Shown here: one piece after another, positions 56,234 to 64,000 of the stretch | Layout of the letters: each line of letters opens with the position of its first letter | Numbering within the stretch: the stretch's first letter is position 1 | Assembly (NCBI GenBank): GCA_036426205.1 | Contig: CM071574.1 | Coordinates: 12,344,892 to 12,408,891, forward strand | Origin: Ascaphus truei | Taxonomy: Eukaryota; Chordata; Amphibia; Anura; Ascaphidae | Direction of reading: 5' to 3' | DNA: 64,000 nt | Program-made: the position numbers and the translations under genes | The notes under the pieces: generated by a model | Seen by the model: only the letters and a program-made list of their open reading frames with translations | What the model was told of the DNA's origin: nothing | Database searches by the model: none

Positions 56234-57720
56234 GCATTGTGAAAGAGATAACATTTATGAGGGAAACTGCATTGCAAAGAAACACAAGTCATTTAAACTA
56301 AGGAAGCTCTGCAAAGAAATGGTAGTGTTTTTGTACTTTCAAAACTACAATTTAAAGTGCTCTGACAAAAATGGTGTTTAAACAAATTTAGATTAGGTTT
56401 GATATGGCACACACAATTAATAATAAATTAGTAAGATGAAATTTATGGTCACATGAGATAATGATTTAAAAGGGAATAATTTAAAAGATGAATAAAAAAG
56501 CAAAATCAAAAAAGAAGGCCAACATAAACTTGGGAAAAAACACGCTGTGAATAAAGTCTGTTAGATCTTGAAATAGGAGACCTTACTAAATAATGCATAG
56601 TTTTATTTTTGTATAATTTGCATAAACCTTAAGAGAGTATTTATTTATGTAAACTTCACTTGATATACTTAGAAATGAGAATGAGAAAATGGCATTCATT
56701 TTGTTTTCATTTTGGTATTTAGGAGAAATATTCTGTTACATATGGACTACTTAGACCTAATCATCTGACTCAATATGATGTGCTTCTTGGGCCAGGTTGG
56801 AAAGGGCTGAATTGAGCACAGTGCCCTGGTCTAGCTGCAGGCTATGCAGGTTGGCCCAAACTCTGTTGGGGAGCAGATGGGGAGCCAATGCATGTAGTCA
56901 CACTTACCTTCCTTGCTAAACCCATAATCCCTCACTGGACACACAGCCAAGGCAGGCTTGGAGGCAGAAAGGAGGTTACAATCTGGACTTGGGTATTGAC
57001 TGCCAGAATTGAGAAAACAGCTCAGAAATTTCAAATGCTTAACACGTTATCAGTCTTGTCCCCAAGCCAGTGCAGCATTTTTAAAAGTAATTAAGACATG
57101 ATTTAAATTGTTCATGCCATCTAAATACACACACAAAAAAAATATTTTAAAAAATAATCAGAAAGCAATAATGGAAACATACATGAATTATACCATTTAG
57201 CATAAATAACTTGAATTTGAAAGAATTGTGAATTTAGGATCATGTGCAGAATACACAATGATTTAATGTAGTAGCTATAACATATTTATTTTCTCTGCAT
57301 TATCCACAGATAATTTAAACAAATGCAATTATTGTCAGATTTAAGCAACTATCATGTATATAGAATAGGAAGAGAAATGATGTAAAATCCACAATAAACA
57401 AATGCACTATAAATACTTAGAGTGGGTGGCTGGCTGTATTCTGTTCATAAATACAGTGAAAAAGGCCAATTCAATCTGTTTGAATAAATATCAGATGATT
57501 GGAATAACTATATACATGCATAGACTCACATAATTATATTACATTTATCAGAAAATACAGTATGTATTTGTTATTGAAAAAGTTATCAAATGACTAAATA
57601 TATACATGTGTCAACTGACAAGAAGGAAACAAAATACCCAACAATTAAATGCTACATGTTTGCAATGATATGTCAAAAAACAAAAATTGCATTAATTAAC
57701 ATGTAATGTTTGTTTCTTTA
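56233..57720. other. Unclassified AT-rich spacer
   Basis: AT-rich with one GC-richer patch at 56770-57060 that I could not classify. Open frames below 70 codons only. Confidence 0.5.
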
Positions 57721-58059
57721 AGTGAAAAGATCGTCTTTAGGGAGATATTGCAGAGAGCGACTCCGAAAGCCTCTATCTTAGTCTAGATAACTAATTATAC
57801 AGAAGAAACATCTGCCAACATTGTGTCAGCATGTGGCAACATGTTGACACCCCAAGGATTGCCGGGGCTATCAAAACTCTGAGAAATAACTTTTAGTTTT
57901 TATTAAAATGGAAGAACTGGGCGCATGCGCGACGGCAGAGAGAATGGATGCGTGATCCCATTGCTCTGTGCCCCGCTCAGAATCCAATGACATAAAACAA
58001 CCTTTATTTTTCGATAAAAAACGGGAAATTATCTCGTAACACTCTGCTAAACCACCGAG
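57721..58059 (+). promoter_or_regulatory. Presumed 5' UTR of the Tx1-like L1
   Basis: Composition shifts from AT-rich to CpG-bearing between about 57725 and 57900 (GGGCGCATGCGCGACGG at 57919-57935) and leads into ORF1 at 58060. The 5' boundary of the element cannot be set without another copy, and no target duplication can be tested because the 3' end lies outside the window. Confidence 0.5.
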
Positions 58060-59019
58060 ATGGCGAAGCGACAGGCCAAAACCCCGAAATCAAAGGGGCT
58101 CCCACAGTATTTCCCCAGCACCAGAAACAGCGCGGCTGAGGCAGTAATGGCGCCGAGTTCGAATCAGGGCTCTGATTCAGAACGGGAGGGAGAGATGGAG
58201 GACGGAGCAAATCCAGAATACCAGCCAGTTCGGCTTTGCGATTTCAATCGCCTCTATACGGATCTCAAAACCCTCCTTCAGGCAGAAATAAAAGAGATGG
58301 GGAGGGAGATCGAGAGCTTGGGGGAACGCACAGGACAATTGGAGACCCAGCTAGATGTAACATCCACGGCCGCCAAACGTAACACTAAAAAAGTAACGGA
58401 GATGCTGACTCAAATCACCGACCTGCAGGAAAAACAAGAGGACGCTGAGAACCGCGAGAGGCGGAATAATATCAGGATCCGGGGGGTCCCCGAAGATGCA
58501 GGGGAGTGTGAGGAATTCGTGTTGAGATGGCTGGGAGAACTGCTGCCAGACGTCCCCAAAGAGCGGCTAGAAATGGACCGCTGCCACAGGGCCCTGAGAA
58601 CGAGGCCCATGCAGTCTGAGCAGCCGCGCGACATTATTGCACGTCTGCATTATTATAAGACCAGGGAGGCTATCTTACAGAGAGCCCGGGAGACACCGTC
58701 GGTGGAATTCGAGGGGGTAAAGCTGCTTATCTTCCAAGACCTGTCCCCCCTGACTTTGCTGCGCCGAAGGGCCCTTACACCAATCACTAAGGTGTTGAGG
58801 GACCACAATGTTCGCTACAGATGGACATTTCCATTTGGGCTGTCCGTCAGTAAAAATGGAAGAGCCCTCTACATGAAAGAGTTGGGAGAGGGAGAGGCTT
58901 TCCTCCAAAAGTTGGGGCTCAAAGGGGCACCAGCGGCACCGGAGGAGGCGGAGGAAACCCCAGGTCCCAGCTGGGCAACGGCGGGTCAGTCTCCCCGACC
59001 TCCACGCTCCAGAAGTTGA
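58060..59019 (+). CDS. L1 ORF1p: RNA-binding retrotransposon protein
   Basis: Intact 319-codon ORF1 of a Tx1-like L1. The family protein binds element RNA as a coiled-coil trimer and acts as a nucleic-acid chaperone in the cytoplasmic and nuclear ribonucleoprotein. Visible parts: a Lys-rich N-terminus (1-15); an acidic Ser-rich stretch (30-50); a heptad-rich coiled coil (about 60-130); an RRM-type domain opening with RRNNIRIRGVPE (134-145) and containing MDRCHRAL (172-179); and the C-terminal domain with RDIIARLHYYKTREAILQRA (190-209) and FPFGLSVSKNG. Length is close to that usual for L1 ORF1p (about 320-370). The start lies in GAGATGG, a strong initiation context. No stop or shift is seen, suggesting a young copy. 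Confidence 0.92.
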   Translation: MAKRQAKTPKSKGLPQYFPSTRNSAAEAVMAPSSNQGSDSEREGEMEDGANPEYQPVRLCDFNRLYTDLKTLLQAEIKEMGREIESLGERTGQLETQLDVTSTAAKRNTKKVTEMLTQITDLQEKQEDAENRERRNNIRIRGVPEDAGECEEFVLRWLGELLPDVPKERLEMDRCHRALRTRPMQSEQPRDIIARLHYYKTREAILQRARETPSVEFEGVKLLIFQDLSPLTLLRRRALTPITKVLRDHNVRYRWTFPFGLSVSKNGRALYMKELGEGEAFLQKLGLKGAPAAPEEAEETPGPSWATAGQSPRPPRSRS

Positions 59020-60567
59020 ACCTCACCAAAGATATGGTTCAGTTTATCCCACGTTGTTAGGGAACCAAGTTTATCAGTTCCCAGTTAAATTCACCTGGTA
59101 CTATGTTTCAGGCATGTGTCCCCGTTACTGATCAAGTATCCGCATCAAGATCCCCTCCGGTAGGGAAAAAAGCCTCGTTTGCCCACCTGAAAGAGACTCT
59201 GTACTTACCTGGGCGAGGACGGTTGAAGGCCCAAAGATGGCGACGTACACGAGGCAGGAGAAGCATCCAGTCTGGAACGCAGGAGCAGGAAACTACCATC
59301 AGCCAGGAAGAGAGCTTACACACATCCGTCCAGGTCGAGCGACGACTCCAAAATGGCGGCGGCCGGATGTTCGGGCGCTGAAACCAGAAAGGAGCGAGCG
59401 GCCATCTTGCAGGTGGCAAAGGAACGATCCGGATATCGCGAGGAAGTGACACGCGTCACACGAGAGGCCCAAAGCAGCGGGATATTCAAACTTACTTACG
59501 CGCCACGGCTATAGACGGAAAGGCAGCAGAGAACAGCAGCGGAGAGAACGAGACCCTATCCCCACACCTTAGAAAGAAAAGAGGATGTAGAGGCTTTAGG
59601 ATGCGGGTAGGGGGGCAAGTAGTTAGTAAAAGACAGAGGGCCTATAAGGTTGAGGATGGTGACAAGGGCAGATTATAGGAGGAGGGGGGGTAACCCCTAA
59701 GACCGAGGCAAGAGGAGGTAAGCTGAAGGGCTAGAACAGTAGGAATAAGTAAGTAATGGGAAGGCGGAAGGGAAGTGATAATAGTTGGAAGACGAAGGGA
59801 AGTTGCAGGAAAGAGAGAGGTAAGGTGTAGGAGGACAAGGGGAGTAGAGGAGGTAAGAGACGAAGGCAAAAGCGAGGGTACAAAGAGGAGTATGTATGTT
59901 ACGGAAAGTAAAGAGTAAGTAATAGTAAGTAGAAGCGAGTTGAGCAGGTTAAGCGGGTCAAGCAAGTTAGAAGAAGGGAAGGCATAATGAATAGACAGAG
60001 AGCACACCATAGAGGGTATACTAGGATGAGGGTAAGGGGATGAGGCCACCCAAGTGAATATGGAAGCATAGAATAGGGACTAGTGCAGCGGAAACAGGTG
60101 CCCGGGATAGCATCAAACATAGGTGTTAGTAGATATAGGATATAAAGGTTAAGGTTAGACCGTTGATATACTGTAGGAGCGGGGTGGGAGCTGAGGGATC
60201 TCAGCCTGCTCTGCGGTCCACATGGGCCAGGGGCTGGGAGGGGGCAGTCCCAGCGAAGTCCTTTGGGAGGGAGGGGGATTAAGAGGCGAAGTGTCATCAG
60301 ACGGAGTCCCGGGGCAGGGGCCCAATCCCCAAAGGCATTGGACTCTGAGCCAAGTTGGCAGGGCCACAGCTCGGAGGTCATTAAATGTTTATTGTTATAT
60401 GTGTGTCACCCCCCATGTTTTCCTGCTGTCTCCCCCCAACCCACAGGACCCACCATTCGAGGATCAGCGCGAGCGCCACAGGAGGGAGACTGCCTTACTT
60501 CGGTCAAGGCTATCGGCGAAGCACACAACACTACTGTCCCATGTTGCAGGTTCTATTCAACCCCGAG
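59020..60567 (+). other. Unusually long inter-ORF region of the L1
   Basis: About 1.55 kb separates ORF1 from the likely ORF2 start, far more than the short spacer typical of L1 elements. 59200-59520 is CpG-rich with AAAGATGGCGAC (59233-59244), AAAATGGCGGCGG (59350-59362) and the inverted GGCCATCTTG (59400-59409), which resemble YY1-type AAnATGGCG promoter sites. 59560-60070 is strongly purine-rich on the plus strand (GGAGGAGGGGGGG near 59680). It may be an internal promoter region, an inserted repeat, or a composite of two elements. Short frames in it are not convincing. Confidence 0.6.
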
Positions 60568-63500
60568 ATGAGTAACGATCTGACCCTCATTTCCCATAAT
60601 GTCAAGGGATTTAATAATCCAATAAAGCGTAGAATTGCCTTCCGGGACTATATACGTAGAAGGGCAGATATAGTGTTTGTCCAGGAAACTCATTTCTCTA
60701 AATCTAATCATCCCAAATACCTGGACAGACACTATAGGACCATTTTTATGTCCTCGGCGACAGTAAAGAAAAGGGGGGTAGCTATATTAGTGCATCGAAG
60801 AGTGCCCTTCCAAGTGGTTAAATCATATAAAGATTCAGACGGAAGATATGTTATAGTCACAGGCACAATTAATAACAAGGAGGTCACATTAAGCTCAATA
60901 TACGCCCCCTGCGAACAGGCCCCGCAATTCTTTACGGCATTTTTCGATAAACTACACAAAGTGGCAATAGGTTGTATATTCCTCGCTGGCGACATGAACC
61001 GCACCCTAGACCCAGACCTGGACAGATGCACGGGGACTAACTTATCACAGAAACAGGACGTACTAACCATACTTCACGGGCTACACGATTGTCATTTACT
61101 TGACATTTGGAGGGAAAAACACCCCACGGAGAGAACATACACTTTTTACTCACACCCCCACAACAGATACAGTAGGATAGATTACTTCCTGGTATCTAAG
61201 AAAGCGGTCCCCATGGTCACCCATACTGGGATCCATGATATTTCATGGTCGGACCATGCACCGATTGAGCTGCGGTGTGCTCTGCAGCTTCTGGACAGAT
61301 CGGGGGCGAACTGGAAATTAAACGAGCTGCTGTTAAAAAACCCAATATCGGAGCGGGCGATAGGAGATAAAATCAAGGAATATTTTGATATCAACACGGG
61401 GAGTGTATCTTCCCACTCTACACTCTGGGAAGCCCATAAGGCAACCATGAGGGGTCTTCTAATGAATTTAGCAGCACAAACCAAACGAGCTAAGGAGTCC
61501 CAGATAAAAGATCTGCGAGGGAGACTAGCACACCTCTCCGCATGTCATAGTCTAAATAAACAGAGCGCTACCCTAAAGGAACTCTCTGACACCAAAATTA
61601 AACTCAATTTGTTGCTAAACTCCAGAGCCGAGAGGGAGTTGGCCTGGTCCAAGCGTAAGTTTTACGACAAAGCCAACAAACCAGATACCTTACTTGCCAA
61701 TAAATTACGTAACAAACTCCCTAATTATAGTATTTCCTCTATCCGCACCAAGGGGGGGGACCTTACCTCCGATCCCAGAAGAATTGTTGAGGAATTTAAA
61801 AAAATTTACGAAGTTCTCTATGATGGAGATAAGGTCAGCCACACACAGAAAATAGAGGAAAAAAAACAGAAATTCCTAAAAGAGGCGCGCCTTCCCAAAT
61901 TGAGCAGGGCAGAAAAGGAGGCACTACAGGGTGACTTTACGTTCGAAGAACTATCAGAGGTTATAAAGGCCCTTAAGCCAGCTAAAGCTCCGGGACCAGA
62001 TGGTTTTTCAAATTTATATTACAAAAAATACCTTAAAATATTAGCGCCACAACTATTAAAACTATTTAACGAGATCTTAGCGGGGGGCGCCTTTCCATCC
62101 CAGATGCTCCAGGCCTCAATCTCCCTGATCCATAAGCCAGGCAAGGACCCGGTAGACTGTAAGAGCTACTGGCCCATATCCCTGATCAATTCCGATGTGA
62201 AAATATTTTCTAAACTCATAGCTAACAGGGTGGGCATTGTCCTGCCTGGGCTAATCCATCCGGATCAGGTGGGATTTATTGGAGGAAGGCAGGCGGCAGA
62301 CAACACAAGACGGATCATTGATTTGATCGATCTGGCCAATAGAAAGAATATCCCGTCTATGCTGTTGAGTCTGGATGCCGAGAAGGCCTTCGATAGGATC
62401 GACTGGTCCTATCTGAGGGCAGTACTAGGGGCGTTTGGGTTCGAGGGACGCCTCCTGGAAGCAATCTTAGCCCTGTATAAAGGCCCCACAGCTAGGGTGC
62501 GCCACCAGGGCTTCCCATCGGAGCAATTTAACATCTGTAGCGGGACGCGACAGGGGTGCCCCCTGTCCCCTTTGCTATTTGCATTATGTATAGAACCCCT
62601 GGCGGCCCATATTCGCCTAAGCCCAGATATAACAGGGATAGAGGTAGGGGACCAATCCCACAAAGTGGCATTATACGCTGACGACGTTATACTGACCCTG
62701 TCGAGACCGCTCACTTCCCTGCCCAATGTCTTTGAGATTCTGGGAGCGTTTAGCCTCATCTCAGGGTTTAAAATTAACCAGACAAAGTCTGAAGCCCTAA
62801 ATATTAGTCTCCCGCGCCCAATGGAGAAATTAATCGAACTAAATTTCAATTTTAAATGGCAAGCCTCCTCAATCAAATACTTAGGTATCCAAATTACCAA
62901 GACATATGACTCTTTATACAAAGCTAATTATCCCAAATTATTTCAAGCTTTAAGGGAGGATATGAGGGTGTGGGCGGGGTTTGGAATTTCTTGGTTTGGA
63001 AGAATTCATAGCATCAAGATGAATCTCCTGCCAAGGGTGCTTTACCTGTTCCAGGCCCTGCCAATACCATTGGTGCAGGCAGATATCCTCGCCTTACAGT
63101 CAAAAATCATGAAATTCATTTGGCACAAGAAGAGTCCAAGAATTGCTAAGAGTATATTAACCAGACCCACGATTAGAGGAGGACTAGCGGTACCTTGTTT
63201 GATGGCATATTACAAAGCAGCAAGACTGGGTCAGATTGTCCAGTGGCACCTCGACCCGTCCCTGCGGAGATGGGTGGCACTGGAGAAAACCTGCTGTGCC
63301 CCAATTGAGTTGGATAATTTAATTTGGCTGCCAAAACGCTGCGATAACACAGTAGGGATGCTGCTACGGACAGTGGTGAACTCTCTGGCGGTATGGAGGA
63401 GTTCCAAATTTAAACATAGATTAACGACAAAACACTCCTTAATGACCCCGCTATTCGATAACCCAGACTTCGCCCCGGGGATGGCCGGAGAGCGGCAATT

Positions 63501-63630
63501 CAAAATTTGGATACAGTCGGGATATAAGCGGTTAATAAATCTGGAGGGGCCTCAATATATTAAAACATTTGAACAAGTCAAATCAGAAAAGGCCTTCCAA
63601 ACACTGAATTATTCCGCTACCTCCAGATAA
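60568..63630 (+). CDS. L1 ORF2p: APE endonuclease-reverse transcriptase (frameshifted)
   Basis: Nicks target DNA and copies element RNA by target-primed reverse transcription. I start at the ATG before SNDLTLISHNVKGFN because the endonuclease begins there; an in-frame ATG lies 61 codons upstream (60385). From this start: endonuclease SHN (9-11), VQE (38-40), AGDMN (140-144), RIDY (203-206) and WSDH (227-230); RT domain with KAPGPDGF (473-480), SYWPISL (533-539), HPDQVGFIGGRQA (564-576), SLDAEKAFDRIDW, SGTRQGCPLSPLLF and the catalytic YADD (703-706); then the long C-terminal part. All active-site residues I can identify are present, but RPISL is WPISL. A one-base loss near 63612 ends the frame early; the correct sequence continues in the next frame to the window edge. 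Confidence 0.9.
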   Translation: MSNDLTLISHNVKGFNNPIKRRIAFRDYIRRRADIVFVQETHFSKSNHPKYLDRHYRTIFMSSATVKKRGVAILVHRRVPFQVVKSYKDSDGRYVIVTGTINNKEVTLSSIYAPCEQAPQFFTAFFDKLHKVAIGCIFLAGDMNRTLDPDLDRCTGTNLSQKQDVLTILHGLHDCHLLDIWREKHPTERTYTFYSHPHNRYSRIDYFLVSKKAVPMVTHTGIHDISWSDHAPIELRCALQLLDRSGANWKLNELLLKNPISERAIGDKIKEYFDINTGSVSSHSTLWEAHKATMRGLLMNLAAQTKRAKESQIKDLRGRLAHLSACHSLNKQSATLKELSDTKIKLNLLLNSRAERELAWSKRKFYDKANKPDTLLANKLRNKLPNYSISSIRTKGGDLTSDPRRIVEEFKKIYEVLYDGDKVSHTQKIEEKKQKFLKEARLPKLSRAEKEALQGDFTFEELSEVIKALKPAKAPGPDGFSNLYYKKYLKILAPQLLKLFNEILAGGAFPSQMLQASISLIHKPGKDPVDCKSYWPISLINSDVKIFSKLIANRVGIVLPGLIHPDQVGFIGGRQAADNTRRIIDLIDLANRKNIPSMLLSLDAEKAFDRIDWSYLRAVLGAFGFEGRLLEAILALYKGPTARVRHQGFPSEQFNICSGTRQGCPLSPLLFALCIEPLAAHIRLSPDITGIEVGDQSHKVALYADDVILTLSRPLTSLPNVFEILGAFSLISGFKINQTKSEALNISLPRPMEKLIELNFNFKWQASSIKYLGIQITKTYDSLYKANYPKLFQALREDMRVWAGFGISWFGRIHSIKMNLLPRVLYLFQALPIPLVQADILALQSKIMKFIWHKKSPRIAKSILTRPTIRGGLAVPCLMAYYKAARLGQIVQWHLDPSLRRWVALEKTCCAPIELDNLIWLPKRCDNTVGMLLRTVVNSLAVWRSSKFKHRLTTKHSLMTPLFDNPDFAPGMAGERQFKIWIQSGYKRLINLEGPQYIKTFEQVKSEKAFQTLNYSATSR

Positions 63631-64000
63631 GAGCATTCTATAATGAATTTCCAATTAGACCAGCCAGGACCAATTTTGAACAGCTGTGTTCTAGAGCCAC
63701 GGACACACGGGGACTCACCTCTAGATTATACCGGGAAGTGATCTGCCCAAGTGGACCTGACGCCGACAAACTGAACTACATGACTAAATGGGAGACAGAC
63801 CTAGGGGAGACTTTAGAGGACAAAGACTGGGAGTGGATCCTACAGGCGGCAGCCAAAAGCTCCATATGCTCTACGTTAAAAGAGAACGCATATAAGGTCA
63901 TGATGCGCTGGTATCATACCCCATTACGTTTATCTAAATTTGTCGGCGGTTATTCCCCGCTCTGCCCAAAACAGTGCGGGGAAGCAGCAGACCTAGTCCA
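63612..64000 (+). pseudogene. ORF2p C-terminal continuation in shifted frame (cut by window)
   Basis: From 63612 the +1-shifted frame stays open to the edge and reads FRYLQIRAFYNEF, NYMTKWETDLGETLEDKDWE, SICSTLKENAYKVMMRWYH, TPLRLSKF and CPKQCGEAADLV. It aligns with the minus-strand copy at 30976-31341 and 30532-30945, where the same segment leads into the C-x3-C-x7-H-x4-C zinc knuckle. Here CPKQC provides the first two cysteines and the window ends at the expected His codon. The 3' UTR and tail are beyond the window. Confidence 0.88.

Noticed and set aside
59642..60381. Minus-strand frames of 135 and 160 codons opposite the L1 spacer
   Set aside because: Ser/Leu/Pro-rich translations of the complement of a purine-rich tract; no domain and no conservation evidence.

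Overview
This window is vertebrate nuclear DNA that looks like a transposon-dense gene desert or a long intron. I see no exon, rRNA, tRNA or other host gene I can support. An amphibian, most likely a frog, is inferred from the repeat mix: a Tx1-like L1, L2, CR1 and RTE LINEs, many short hAT and TA-flanked MITEs, palindromic 'Penelope-like' repeats and long CA-type satellites. The AT-rich spacer and CpG-poor unique sequence are consistent with this. No species can be named from the sequence alone.

Layout. 1-8.5 kb: mostly unique AT-rich DNA with the 3' half of a hammerhead-like motif at the left edge, an LTR-like block (2.8-3.5 kb), a CR1 remnant (5.8 kb) and microsatellites (6.2-6.4 kb). 8.5-11.9 kb: a nearly full-length but dead L2 LINE on the minus strand. 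13.3-20.7 kb: a GC-rich foldback block, hAT and TA-flanked elements, L2-type tails and an antisense LTR. 20.7-22.5 kb: a TA-flanked DNA element swollen by a 1.3-kb TGCACAC-type satellite. 25.2 kb: a complete hammerhead-ribozyme-like fold. 28.3-32.2 kb: two minus-strand 3' ends of a Tx1-like L1, followed by a hAT element with a TA-MITE nested in it. 34-44.6 kb: foldback hAT MITEs, a Harbinger-like MITE, a CR1 endonuclease fragment hit by a solo LTR, and a Tc1 remnant abutting a LINE tail. 44.6-48.3 kb: the largest repeat-poor stretch. 48.3-53.7 kb: an RTE LINE split first by a full-length L2/CR1-group LINE and then by a solo LTR, both with target-site duplications. 53.7-54.8 kb: palindromes and a minisatellite. 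57.8-64 kb: a young, nearly intact Tx1-like L1 with intact ORF1, and an ORF2 broken by one frameshift and running off the right edge.

The only protein-coding capacity with clear functional signatures belongs to retrotransposons. ORF1 (58060-59019) is an RNA-binding chaperone with coiled coil, RRM and C-terminal domain. ORF2 (from 60568) is an APE endonuclease plus reverse transcriptase that would act with it in target-primed reverse transcription. All other coding traces are pseudogenes. The most interesting non-coding signals are the hammerhead-like motifs, the 2A-like motifs at the start of two LINE ORFs, the nested insertions that allow relative dating, and large inverted-repeat structures.
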